Shown here: positions 32,635 through 44,700 of the stretch, in pieces
Layout: each line of letters starts with the position of its first letter
Position numbering within the stretch: the first letter of the stretch is position 1
Assembly: GCA_027068415.1 (NCBI GenBank)
Contig: JAMOTD010000027.1
Span: forward strand, 1-64,000
Source: Desulfurobacteriaceae bacterium
GTDB lineage: Bacteria; Aquificota; Aquificia; Desulfurobacteriales; Desulfurobacteriaceae
DNA length: 64,000 bases
Reading direction: 5' to 3'
The notes under the pieces: model-generated
Seen by the model: the letters and a program-made list of their open reading frames with translations, nothing else
What the model was told of the DNA's origin: nothing
The model's database searches: none
Program-made: the position numbers and the translations under genes

Positions 32635-35262
32635 TTATTCCATATTCTTAAGCTGCTCTAAGGTAGAGGAGAGTTTGGCGTGGAGCTCCTTGAGCTCTTT
32701 TAGTTCTTCTTTGTTCTTCTCAACTACCTCTTTGGGAGCTCTCGTTAAGAAGTTCTCGTTTGAGAGCTTCTTCTCCAGCTTTTCAATCTCCTTGGCCATC
32801 TTCTCTAACTTCTTCTTAATCCTCTCTATCTCTTTGGCCACGTCTATCAGCTGGCCGACCTTAACGTAGACTTCAACTCCTGGAAGGAAGAAGGAGACTG
32901 AACCGGCAGGGGCTTCGTTGGTTTTGTGAATTTGTGAAACCCTTGCCATCTGCTTAATTGCAGGTGCCATCTTTGCAATGGTCTCAATGAGTTTTTCGTC
33001 CTCTGTTTTAACGAATACTTCAACCTCTGTTGAAGGAGGAATTGAGAGCTCCGCCTTAACATTCCTTATTCCCCTTATGAGCTCTTTAACCGTCTCAACG
33101 AGCCGGGCAACCTCAGGGAAGGCGCAACACTCCTTTGCAGGCCAGGGAGCAATGACTATTGACTCTGCGTCTTTGTTTGGGAGTTTCTGGTAAATCTCCT
33201 CGCTTATAAAGGGCATAATCGGGTGAAGAAGCTTTAGAGCTTCCCTTAGAACCCTTAAAAGAGTGTGGGCGGCGGTTCTCTTTTCCTCTTCGCTTCCCCT
33301 GTAGAGCCTGTGTTTTGTGAACTCAACGTACCAGTCGGCAAGCTCGTTCCAGATAAACTGGTAAACTGCCTTTGCGGCGTCGTTGAAGCGGTAGCTCTCA
33401 AGGGCCCTGTCGTACTCCTCAACTGCCTCAGAGAGCTTTGTCAGTATCCACATATCCTCAGGTGCGTAAGCTACCGAACCTTCCGTTTTAATCCCTTCTG
33501 TAGCTGTTAAAACGAACCTTCCGATATTCCACACTTTGTTTGCAAAGTGGCGGTAGCCCTCAATAATTCTCTCCGAAAGCCTTATGTCCCTTCCCTGTGC
33601 CGCCAGGGCTGCCAGAGTAAACCTTAAGGTGTCTGCCCCGTACTTCTCAACCATCTTCAAGGGGTCTATTACGTTCCCCTTGGTCTTACTCATCTTCTGG
33701 CCCTTCTCGTCCCTGACTAAGGCGTGTACGTAAACGTCTGCAAAGGGCCTCTTTCTTGTAAAGTGGTAGCCCATCATCATCATTCGGGCCACCCAGAAGA
33801 AGATGATGTCAAAGCCGGTTACCAGTAAATCGGTGGGGTAGAAGGCCTTTAAGTCGTCTGTCTCTTCGGGCCAGCCGAACACCCCGAAGGGCCACAGGGC
33901 AGAGCTAAACCACGTGTCAAGGACGTCCTCGTCCTGTTTGAGGTTGTAGCTCCCGCAGTTTTCACACTTTTCGGGGGCTTCCTCGGCAACGTTTACGTGG
34001 CCGCACTCAAGACAGTACCATGCCGGAATCCTGTGTCCCCACCAGATTTGCCTTGAAATGCACCAGTCTCTTATGTTGTACATCCAGTCAAAGAAGGTGT
34101 TCTCCCACTGCTTCGGAATGAACTTTACCTCTCCGCTCTTAACCGCTTCAATCGGCTTTTGGGCAAGGGGTTTAGTCTTAACGAACCACTGCTCTGTTAG
34201 GTAGGGCTCAATTACGGTCTTGCAGCGGTAGCAGTGGCCTACGGCGTGGGTGTGGGGCTCAACTTTCTCAAGGAGCTCCTCTTCCTTCAGCATTGCAACG
34301 ATGGCTTCCCTTGCTTCAAACCTGTCCATCCCCTTAAATGGAGGAACCGTAATCCTTCCCCAGTCGTCCATTACCTGTATTTCGGGAAGGCCGTGCCTCT
34401 GGGCGACCTCGTAGTCGTTAAAGTCGTGGGCGGGAGTGATTTTTACCGCTCCCGTTCCGAATTCAGGGTCAACGTACTCGTCGGCTATCACTGGAATTTC
34501 CCTTCCGACTATGGGAAGTCTCAGCTTCTTTCCGACTAAGTGGGCGTACCTTTCATCTTTGGGGTTGACTGCTACTGCAACGTCTCCCAAGAGCGTTTCG
34601 GGCCTCGTTGTTGCAACTACTACGTAGCCATCCTCTCCGACAATCGGGTAGCGTATGTACCAGAGGTTCCCCTGCTCCTCCTCGTGCTCAACCTCAAGGT
34701 CGGAAAGGGCGGTGTGGCACCTCGGGCACCAGTTTATTAACCTCTTTCCCCTGTAAATGAGCCCCTCTCTGTAAAGGCTTACGAAGGCCCTCCTAACGGC
34801 CTTAGAAAAGCCCTCGTCCATCGTGAACCTTTCTCTCTCCCAGTCGCAGGAGGTTCCCAGCTTCTTGAGCTGGTTAATAATCCTGCTTCCGTACTTCTCC
34901 TTCCACTCCCATACCCTCTTTAAGAACTCTTCTCTGCCGACGTCGTGGCGGGTTAACCCCTCTTTTGCCAGCTCCCTTTCAACCACCCACTGGGTTGCGA
35001 TTCCGGCGTGGTCTGTTCCAGGGACCCAGCAGACCTCATACCCCTTCATTCTCTTCCAGCGGCAGATAATGTCCTGAAGGGTTGAGTTAAGGGCGTGGCC
35101 TACGTGGAGAACTCCCGTTACGTTGGGAGGAGGCAGAACTACGCTGAACTTCTTCTTTTCTCCCTTTAAAACCTTTTTCTCGTCTGCGTGGAAGTAGCCT
35201 TTGCTGAGCCACTCTCTGTACCACTTATCCTCAAAGAGTGCTGGATTGTAGGTCGGCTCCAT
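32635..35262 (-). CDS. valS: Valyl-tRNA synthetase
   Basis: Class I aminoacyl-tRNA synthetase charging tRNA-Val. The 875-residue protein has the HIGH-type motif [10 protein letters not shown] near 48-57, the editing (CP1) domain with [10 protein letters not shown], a zinc-binding CLECGHVN...CENCGS pair, and the KMSKTKGN loop near 520. An anticodon-binding domain follows, and the C-terminal coiled-coil arm (about 810-875) is typical of ValS. ATG 35262 has AGGAGGAGG upstream. It is not linked to a T-box-like leader. Confidence 0.97.
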   Translation of the reverse strand: MEPTYNPALFEDKWYREWLSKGYFHADEKKVLKGEKKKFSVVLPPPNVTGVLHVGHALNSTLQDIICRWKRMKGYEVCWVPGTDHAGIATQWVVERELAKEGLTRHDVGREEFLKRVWEWKEKYGSRIINQLKKLGTSCDWERERFTMDEGFSKAVRRAFVSLYREGLIYRGKRLINWCPRCHTALSDLEVEHEEEQGNLWYIRYPIVGEDGYVVVATTRPETLLGDVAVAVNPKDERYAHLVGKKLRLPIVGREIPVIADEYVDPEFGTGAVKITPAHDFNDYEVAQRHGLPEIQVMDDWGRITVPPFKGMDRFEAREAIVAMLKEEELLEKVEPHTHAVGHCYRCKTVIEPYLTEQWFVKTKPLAQKPIEAVKSGEVKFIPKQWENTFFDWMYNIRDWCISRQIWWGHRIPAWYCLECGHVNVAEEAPEKCENCGSYNLKQDEDVLDTWFSSALWPFGVFGWPEETDDLKAFYPTDLLVTGFDIIFFWVARMMMMGYHFTRKRPFADVYVHALVRDEKGQKMSKTKGNVIDPLKMVEKYGADTLRFTLAALAAQGRDIRLSERIIEGYRHFANKVWNIGRFVLTATEGIKTEGSVAYAPEDMWILTKLSEAVEEYDRALESYRFNDAAKAVYQFIWNELADWYVEFTKHRLYRGSEEEKRTAAHTLLRVLREALKLLHPIMPFISEEIYQKLPNKDAESIVIAPWPAKECCAFPEVARLVETVKELIRGIRNVKAELSIPPSTEVEVFVKTEDEKLIETIAKMAPAIKQMARVSQIHKTNEAPAGSVSFFLPGVEVYVKVGQLIDVAKEIERIKKKLEKMAKEIEKLEKKLSNENFLTRAPKEVVEKNKEELKELKELHAKLSSTLEQLKNME

Positions 35263-35313
35263 TTTCCTCCTCCTTTTTCCTTAAAGCTTTGGAAATTTTA
35301 GCTCTTTTTAAGG

Positions 35314-35341
35314 TTGAAAAGTCAGCCTGCGGGGATAAATT
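35314..35341 (+). promoter_or_regulatory. Promoter of tRNA-Arg
   Basis: TTGAAA (35314-35319) and TAAATT (35336-35341) are separated by 16 bp and end 14 bp before the tRNA. Confidence 0.5.
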
Positions 35342-35355
35342 TATTCCCGAAATCC

Positions 35356-35432
35356 GCGCCCGTAGCTCAACTGGATAGAGCGTGGGACTACGGATCCCAA
35401 GGTTGCAGGTTCGACTCCTGCCGGGCGCGCCA
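35356..35432 (+). tRNA. tRNA-Arg (anticodon ACG)
   Basis: The cloverleaf folds by eye: acceptor GCGCCCG with CGGGCGC, a D-arm GCTC/GAGC, anticodon stem TGGGA/TCCCA around loop CTACGGA, and T-arm GCAGG/CCTGC with TTCGACT. CCA is encoded. Anticodon ACG is the classical substrate for A34-to-inosine editing by TadA, whose gene lies just downstream. Confidence 0.95.
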
Positions 35433-35445
35433 CTTTTGAGTTTAC

Positions 35446-35671
35446 AGAAATGTTGCTAAGAAAGCCCTGCTTTTTAAAGCAGGGATGAATTAGGGGAGGT
35501 GGGTGGGTTATAATAGAGAATGAAGATGAAGACAGCGGTAGAGAAGCTTAAAGGAGAAGGAAAACTCCTAAAAACCCTACCCGTGGACTGCGGGGAGGTT
35601 AAGCCCGTGGAGTGGGGTTTTTCCCACGATGAAGCGGGAAGCCCCCGACTTTAGTCGGGGGAGGAAGTCAC
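35446..35671 (+). mobile_element. 226-bp IS200/IS605-derived mini-element (PATE-like)
   Basis: Two palindromes with the same build mark the ends: left 35465-35484 (9-bp stem, TT loop) and right 35642-35661 (9-bp stem, TT loop). TTAC at 35442-35445 could be the single-strand insertion target. Between them lies a TATAAT and a 44-codon ORF that joins a TnpB-like start to a TnpB-like end. No transposase remains, so it would need a helper in trans. Exact ends are inferred from the hairpin positions. Confidence 0.65.
35520..35654 (+). pseudogene. Internally deleted TnpB (44 codons)
   Basis: The reading frame starts ATGAAGATGAAGAC behind a TATAAT box (35509-35514), as IS605 tnpB genes do. After about 20 codons it passes into the C-terminal TnpB-type sequence LPVDCGEVKPV, then DEAGSPRL, with the stop inside the right-end hairpin. 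The whole RuvC nuclease region is missing. The overlap of the C-terminus with the end palindrome is the usual TnpB arrangement. Confidence 0.55.
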
Positions 35672-35674
35672 ACG

Positions 35675-36121
35675 ATGGAAGACCTCCTCTTCCTTAATGA
35701 GGCCCTCAAGGAGGCTGAGAAGGCCTTTTCCTACGGCGAAGTCCCCGTTGGAGCTGTTATTGTTAAGGACGGCCGGATAATTTCAAGGGCTTTTAACAGG
35801 AAAGAGTTCCTCCAAGACCCTACCGCCCACGCAGAAATCCTCGCAATCAGAGAGGCCTCAAGGAAGTTGAACTCTTGGAGGTTGACCGGCTGCACCCTCT
35901 ACTCAACGGTTGAGCCCTGCGCCATGTGTGCCGGTGCTATAATCCAGGCAAGGGTTGAAAGGGTGGTTTACGCCGTTGCCGACCCCAAGTTCGGCGGGGT
36001 GGAGAGTTTGTTTAAAATTCTTTCAGATAGAAGAGTCAACCACAGACCGGAGGTTGTTAAGATAGAGCTTGAGGAGGCGGTAGAGCTCCTTAGGAGCTTC
36101 TTTAAGCTTTTACGCCCCTAA
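35675..36121 (+). CDS. tadA: tRNA-specific adenosine deaminase TadA
   Basis: Deaminates A34 to inosine in tRNA-Arg(ACG). The 148-residue zinc deaminase shows HAEILAI with the catalytic Glu near 53-59, and PCAMCAGAI with the two zinc Cys near 84-92. Its ribosome site GGGGGAGGAAG is formed by the right arm and flank of the IS605-derived element, so the insertion supplies its translation signal and perhaps its promoter. Its substrate tRNA gene lies 243 bp upstream. Confidence 0.95.
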   Translation: MEDLLFLNEALKEAEKAFSYGEVPVGAVIVKDGRIISRAFNRKEFLQDPTAHAEILAIREASRKLNSWRLTGCTLYSTVEPCAMCAGAIIQARVERVVYAVADPKFGGVESLFKILSDRRVNHRPEVVKIELEEAVELLRSFFKLLRP

Positions 36122-36123
36122 AC

Positions 36124-36219
36124 GGAGAGGTGGCCGAGTCCGGCTTAAGGCGCCCGACTCGAAATCGGGTGTGGGGGCAAAAACCCCCACCGCGGGTTCA
36201 AATCCCGCCCTCTCCGCCA
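36124..36219 (+). tRNA. tRNA-Ser (anticodon CGA)
   Basis: A class II tRNA with acceptor GGAGAGG/CCTCTCC, anticodon stem CCCGA/TCGGG around loop CTCGAAA... giving anticodon CGA, and a long variable arm TGTGGGGGCAAAAACCCCCA. The T-arm is GCGGG/CCCGC with TTCAAAT, discriminator G and encoded CCA. It sits 2 bp after the tadA stop and 38 bp before recA. Confidence 0.95.
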
Positions 36220-36257
36220 CTTCCCCCCATCAAACCCTTATTTCTCAAGGAGTGCCT

Positions 36258-37253
36258 ATGCAAGAGGAAAGGAGAAAAGTTCTTGAAGACGCCCTTAGGA
36301 GAATTAAGAAGGAGTACGGAGAGGGCTCCGTAATGTTCTTGGGCGAAAAGCCCGTAGAGAAAGTTCCCGCAATCTCCACCGGCTCAATTGCAATTGATAG
36401 GATTACCGGAATCGGCGGAGTTCCCAGGGGAAGGATTACCGAAATCTACGGCCCCGAGTCCTCCGGAAAAACGACCCTCGCCCTTCACGTTATTGCAAAC
36501 GCTCAGAAAGAGGGGGGAGTCGCTGCCTTTATTGACGCCGAGCACGCCCTTGACCCGACCTACGCAAAGAAGTTAGGGATAAACCTTGAGGAGCTCCTTG
36601 TCTCCCAGCCCGACAGCGGCGAACAGGCCCTTGAAATTGCAGAGACTTTGGTGCGCAGCGGTGCGGTTGACGTTATAGTGGTTGACTCGGTTGCCGCCCT
36701 CGTTCCAGAGGCCGAAATCAAGGGAGACATGGGAGATTCCCACGTCGGCCTTCAGGCAAGGCTCATGTCTCAGGCCTTGAGGAAGCTGACTGCGGCAGTT
36801 AACAAGAGCAACTGTGCCCTGATTTTCATCAACCAGATTAGGGAAAAAATCGGGACGATGAGCTACGGAGGCCCTCAGGAAACTACCCCGGGAGGTAGAG
36901 CTCTCAAGTTCTACTCCTCAATGAGAATGGAAATCAGAAACGTCGGCCAGATAAAAGGTAAAAACGATGAAAGGATAGGCCACAAAGCAAAAGTTAAAAT
37001 AGTAAAGAACAAGTTAGCGCCGCCCTTCAGGGAAGCTATTGTTGAGGTCTACTACGGAGAGGGAATCTCAAGGGAGTCAGACCTTTTAAACCTCGGCGAG
37101 GAGCTCGGGCTTGTTAAAAAGAGCGGTTCCTGGTACTCCTTCGGAAACATGAGGCTGGGGCAGGGGAAAGAGAATGCAAGACAGTTCCTTAAGGAGAACC
37201 CTGAAGTGGCCAAGGAGCTTGAGGAGAAGATAATGGAGGCACTCGGTGGCTAA
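36258..37253 (+). CDS. recA: Recombinase RecA
   Basis: Strand-exchange ATPase of homologous recombination and the SOS response. The true start is ATG 36258 ([11 protein letters not shown]); the frame upstream runs through tRNA-Ser. Motifs: Walker [10 protein letters not shown] near 59-67, [10 protein letters not shown] (Walker B), the L2 loop [10 protein letters not shown] and [10 protein letters not shown]. The 331 residues are slightly short at the C-terminus. The stop overlaps the pilT start by 8 bp. No LexA-type box was recognised upstream. Confidence 0.98.
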   Translation: MQEERRKVLEDALRRIKKEYGEGSVMFLGEKPVEKVPAISTGSIAIDRITGIGGVPRGRITEIYGPESSGKTTLALHVIANAQKEGGVAAFIDAEHALDPTYAKKLGINLEELLVSQPDSGEQALEIAETLVRSGAVDVIVVDSVAALVPEAEIKGDMGDSHVGLQARLMSQALRKLTAAVNKSNCALIFINQIREKIGTMSYGGPQETTPGGRALKFYSSMRMEIRNVGQIKGKNDERIGHKAKVKIVKNKLAPPFREAIVEVYYGEGISRESDLLNLGEELGLVKKSGSWYSFGNMRLGQGKENARQFLKENPEVAKELEEKIMEALGG

Positions 37254-38349
37254 GATAGACCTTGACCAGCTCTTAATAAAAGCACACAAGATAGGGGCTT
37301 CCGACCTTCACCTGAGGGTCAAGGCCCCTCCCATACTCAGGGTTAACGGAAAACTGGTAAAGCTTGACCTCCCTCCTTTGGAGGTTAAGGACATAGACGA
37401 GTTTGTGAAAAAGATACTTCCCTTAGAGAAGAGGAAAGAGATTCCTTACATAAAGAACATAGACCTTGCTTACTCACTACCCGGAGTCTGCAGATTCAGG
37501 GTTAACGTCTTTAAGCAGAGGGGAACCTTTGCAATCGTTATGAGGACAATCCCCGTTGAGGTTCCCAAAATTGAAGATCTTAACTTACCCGAAGTTATAA
37601 AGAAGATAGCCCTTTACCCCAGGGGGCTTGTTTTAGTTACCGGTACTACGGGTTCAGGTAAATCAACAACCCTTGCTGCAATGCTTAACGAGTTAAATGA
37701 GAAGGACGCAAGGGTAGTGATAACAATTGAGGACCCTGTTGAGTACCTCCACAGGGACAAGAAGTGCCTCTTTTACCAGAGGGAAATTGGTAGTGATGCT
37801 GAAGATTTCTTTACGGCCTTAAGGGCTGCCTTAAGGGAAGACCCCGACGTAATTTTGGTGGGCGAAATGAGAGACCCTGAGACAGTAAGGACAGCTCTTG
37901 ATGCTGCTGAAACCGGCCACATGGTCTTTTCAACTCTTCATACCCTTGATGCCAAGGAGACGATAAATAGGGTTATCTCGTTCTTTCCCCTTGACCAACA
38001 GCAGGCTATTAGGTTTCAGTTGGCTTCAGTTTTAAAAGCTACTATATCCCAGAGATTAATTCCAAGGGCTGATGGTAAAGGAAGGGTTCCCGCAGTTGAA
38101 GTAATGATTGTTACTGAGGCGATAAAAGAGAGGATAATGAACCCTGAGCTGACGGAAGAGATTCCCCACTTCATTGAAAAAGGGCACGAAGTTTACGGTT
38201 CTCAGACCTTTGACCAATCTCTCTACGAGCTCTGGCGTAAAGGCCTTATTACGAAGGAAGAAGCCCTCAAGTACGCTACAAAGCCCGACGACTTAAGGCT
38301 CAAGATGGAGGGAATCTTTTCAGGCGGGGCCGGGATAGATGGAATTTAG
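37246..38349 (+). CDS. pilT: Type IV pilus retraction ATPase PilT
   Basis: Hexameric ATPase that depolymerises type IV pili for twitching and DNA uptake. The 367-residue protein has the N-terminal PAS-like domain (ASDLHLRV), Walker [11 protein letters not shown] near 127-136, the Asp box ([10 protein letters not shown]), Walker B ([10 protein letters not shown]), the His box (HMVFSTLHT), and the C-terminal [18 protein letters not shown] helix typical of PilT rather than PilB. It starts with GTG overlapping recA and overlaps recX by 11 bp. No pilus structural cluster adjoins. Confidence 0.95.
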   Translation: MAKIDLDQLLIKAHKIGASDLHLRVKAPPILRVNGKLVKLDLPPLEVKDIDEFVKKILPLEKRKEIPYIKNIDLAYSLPGVCRFRVNVFKQRGTFAIVMRTIPVEVPKIEDLNLPEVIKKIALYPRGLVLVTGTTGSGKSTTLAAMLNELNEKDARVVITIEDPVEYLHRDKKCLFYQREIGSDAEDFFTALRAALREDPDVILVGEMRDPETVRTALDAAETGHMVFSTLHTLDAKETINRVISFFPLDQQQAIRFQLASVLKATISQRLIPRADGKGRVPAVEVMIVTEAIKERIMNPELTEEIPHFIEKGHEVYGSQTFDQSLYELWRKGLITKEEALKYATKPDDLRLKMEGIFSGGAGIDGI

Positions 38350-38785
38350 GGAGGTTTTCTCCTACGCCCTCTCGCTCCTTTTAAGAAGGGATTACTCCGA
38401 GAAAGCCCTTACGGAGAAGTTGAGGAAGAAGTTTCCCGAAGTTTGCCGGGAGGAGCTCCTGAGGGTTGTTGAGGAGCTCTCGGCACAGGGATTCCTTGAC
38501 GAGTACAGGGCGGTGTGGAGCTACTTTGAATTAAAAGTTAAAAAGGGCTGGGGCAGAAGGAAGATAGCCTTCAGCCTGAGGCAGAAGGGCTTTAAGCCGG
38601 AAGTTATTAAAGAGGTGGAGCTCTCCTTCCCCTTTGATTACTCTTACGCAGTTAGAGAGGTTTTGAAGAAATATCCCCATGACAGGTTAAAGGCAAAGAG
38701 GTTTCTCCTCCAGAGGGGCTTTACCTTCTGTGAAGTTGACAGGATTTTGAGGGAGGCAGGGGGAGAGCCCCCTACCTCGGAGTAA
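38339..38785 (+). CDS. recX: RecX regulatory protein
   Basis: A 148-residue three-helix-repeat protein that binds RecA filaments and modulates their activity. The family pattern is visible as YALSLLLRRDYSEKALTEKLRKK, then LSAQGFLDEYRAVWSYFELKVKKGWGRRKI, a repeated SxxxLxxKG.. layout. It is the third gene of recA-pilT-recX, overlapping pilT, and is followed by an intrinsic terminator. Confidence 0.87.
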   Translation: MEFREVFSYALSLLLRRDYSEKALTEKLRKKFPEVCREELLRVVEELSAQGFLDEYRAVWSYFELKVKKGWGRRKIAFSLRQKGFKPEVIKEVELSFPFDYSYAVREVLKKYPHDRLKAKRFLLQRGFTFCEVDRILREAGGEPPTSE

Positions 38786-41592
<2,807 letters not shown>

Positions 41593-41630
41593 AGCATTTA
41601 TATAAAAAATTCTGAACATATATCTTCACT

Positions 41631-41651
41631 TTTTATCAAAAACTGATAAAA
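41631..41651 (+). promoter_or_regulatory. Inverted repeat upstream of the multihaem cytochrome
   Basis: TTTTATCA-AAAAC-TGATAAAA is a perfect 8-bp inverted repeat, 50 bp before the cytochrome ATG in an AT-rich gap. It has the size and symmetry of an operator for a dimeric regulator. Confidence 0.45.
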
Positions 41652-41701
41652 TCATGAAGCCTGCATTGTAAACGATTTGTAAATTTCTTCGGAGGTATTC
41701 C

Positions 41702-44700
41702 ATGGGAAGAAAGTGGAGGAGGAGCAGGCTCACCCTTACTACGGGTTTTATACTGTCTGCCCTTGTCGCTTCTCAGGCCTCTGCCCAGCACCCTGCCGTT
41801 AAGCTCATTGACGTTGAGGGTAAGCCTGAGGTTGAACAGCTTGACTCAAGTAAGACTGTAACCGTTCAAAACAAAGACGGCCGAGAGGTTCAGCTCATTA
41901 AGGGAACTCCCATCAGCTTTGAGAAAACCTGTGCTCAGTGTCACAAGGATATAATCACCGATGTAAGGGCCTCCCACCACGGTGCGGTCGGCCTCCACGA
42001 CATGGGCTGGATGGACAACCACGAGACGAGGGGAGACGACACCGGAACGAAGGACTTCGTTACAAACGAACTTCTTAAGATGCGCTACTTCAGGACGAAG
42101 TCCCACTACGGAGGCTGGTGACCTCCCTCCTACCGCCAGTTGGCGGCAAAGAAACCCCTTAAAGACCCTGCAGTTCCCGACGGTGCGGTTGACGGCGTTG
42201 ACTATAACACCGGCGGTGATATGAACGCCTACAAGGGTTTCAACTTTGACATGGGTACTATGAACCAAAACATAACATGTAACTCGTGTCATGCAGGAGG
42301 AGGGGCAGCTCAGTTTGGAAGGGAGGAGAAATCTCTTGATGAGGTTTTAGAGGAGAAGCTGGGAGCGGAGCTCTGGGAGGCTCTTGAAAACAAGGACTGG
42401 TTCATTCATGAAGATGAGTACCTTGCAAAGACGGGAATTGACGGCGACCTCCTCGGCTACTCCGATTACGAAGTCGGTGCCGGATACCTCGGTAAACCGG
42501 GGGTATTTAACTACAAGAGGGCCGGCGTTAACGATACCGACTGCTTCATGTGCCACGCCGACGCCTCTTCTAATAAGAGGATAGTCTCCGAAGTAAACGG
42601 AACGAAGGTCTACCCCTTAATGCCTGCCAACCCGAGGGTAATGGTATTTAAGGGTATGACTGCCGATGGTGAGACAATTGTTATTTCTCTCGGTTTCCCC
42701 CCGAAAATAGGGGAGGTTATTAACGGGAAGGAAGTTAAGAAAGTTGACTCTGCTTACTACAACTCCGTTCCCCTCTCCGTTCTAAACAGCGTCTACAACG
42801 ACCCCAACCTTGATGACAGGATAACCGATAAGGATAATCAGGAGCTCAAGTTCTACCTCTACCCCAACAATGCAAACGGCGCGACGAGGGAAGTTGCAAG
42901 GGTAGTCTACTTTGAGCATAAGGATAAGACAAAGGACAAGGACGGCGGAGAGGTTTACGTTAACGGCGGTGCCGTTACCTTTAAGGACACTGATGGTGAT
43001 GTAGTTTACAGGACATTTGCAGGTTTCTTCTTTAAGTACATCTCCACTGCATCCCTAATGGGCGTTGATACAGACGGAGACGGCGTCCCCCTTGCCTACG
43101 TAAGGTTCGTTAAGGACGAGAACGGCTTCTGGAGACCCGAGGTCTACTACGATGCAGATGAGTTTGAGGGAGGAGAGGTAGAGCTCCCAATCCTTGAAAA
43201 CAGGATTGGCGATAAGAACACTCCCTCAACCGAAGTTTCTCCCCAAGACTACACCTACTCCGTTCCTGAAAAACTCGGAGATGCCAACGACCCCTACCCC
43301 AAAATGACCAGGGCCGATAAGAATAGGGAGTGGGGCTACGTCTGCTCTTACTGTCACATGGCTATCCCCTATAAGAGCGGAGAGACCTCTGACGGTAAAA
43401 GTGTTTATACTTGGGTAACCAGGAAGGGAACTCTTGGCCTTGCCGCTGAAATCGTCAAAAGGGGAGATGTCTTCTCCTACGACCTCCACAGGGGAGGAGA
43501 GGAAAAGGGCAACCTTCCCTATGATGCCTTCGTTGGAGTTGACTTCAGCGACCAAAATGAGAAGCGGCAAGCTTTCGGCAGAATGCTTACGGCAAAGTCT
43601 GTAGTCTCCTTTGACGACATCCCCATAGGCTACGACGTCCACTTTGACAGTGAAGTAGGAAATATGACCTGTCTCTCCTGCCACGGTGAGGGCTCCCTCT
43701 CTCCTGAGGAGAAGAAGTACCACCCGATTCACCACGACTTCCTCAAAGGAAACGACTGGGGAGGTCACTGGGACCAGTCCCTTGACTACAACCCCTCCTT
43801 AAAAACCTGCGTTGACTGTCACTTCGGCGGCTCAAGGCAGCTTGCTGCAGAGGTTCACTCTGATGCTTTCGGGCCTGGTGGAAATTCTGCAGTTCACATG
43901 GAGAAAGTCGCGTGTGAAGTCTGCCATATCCCATTTAAAACCCACTGGACTTTCAGGACTTTCTATGACGTCCTTGGCTACTCCTACAACTTTGATAACA
44001 GAATGCTTGCCTACGACCTTGAAAACGGAACTGTTCAGAAGCTTCCCGAGAGTATGTTTACTCCGGGCTTTGGCCCCTTCATGCCTATTGCAGGGTACGG
44101 AGCTCCCCAGCCCTTCTGCATAGTCAGAACCGATGACGGCAAGGATACTGTAGTTCCCATTTATCAGGCAGACTTTGACCCGAGGCAGGCCGCTCTGAGG
44201 TACAAGCAGGATATGTTCGGAATCTGGAAAGTTCCCGAGGGAACCTTCCCGTGGGCTTGGGCTCCTGTAATTATCAACAACGGTTTCAGGCCCGATACGC
44301 CCGGTGGCCAGAAGTTTATGTACAGGATTGCCAACCCGTTAACCCTCGTTACCTGGTACGATAAATCAACGGGCAAAGTCCTTTACACCCGCGAAATTGC
44401 AGCAGCCTTAGACGGTACCGTCAAGTCAGAAGCGGCATCTAAGGGAATTCTCCCTGCAGGACAGAGCGAGAAGAGGGTTCCGGCCTACTTTATTGAGGGC
44501 GGTAAAGTCTGCGTTAAGACAATCCTCGGTAAGTACATCTGCGACGACAACGGCGATTACCTGCCTGAAATTGATACTGACGCAGAGTACGAGGACATGA
44601 AGGCCGCCCTCACGGAGGTTCTCAAGGCCGAAGGGGTTAAAAACCCTGAGCCCGTCTTTTACCTCTGGATTGCGCCCTTCAGCATTGACCACGGAGTTCT

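Noticed and set aside
36171-36258. N-terminal extension of RecA
   Set aside because: The frame runs through the tRNA-Ser gene; the family start is MQEERR at 36258.
43226-43768. 180-codon antisense ORF and several others opposite the cytochrome gene
   Set aside because: Low-complexity mirror frames of a long GC-biased gene with no domain pattern or ribosome site.
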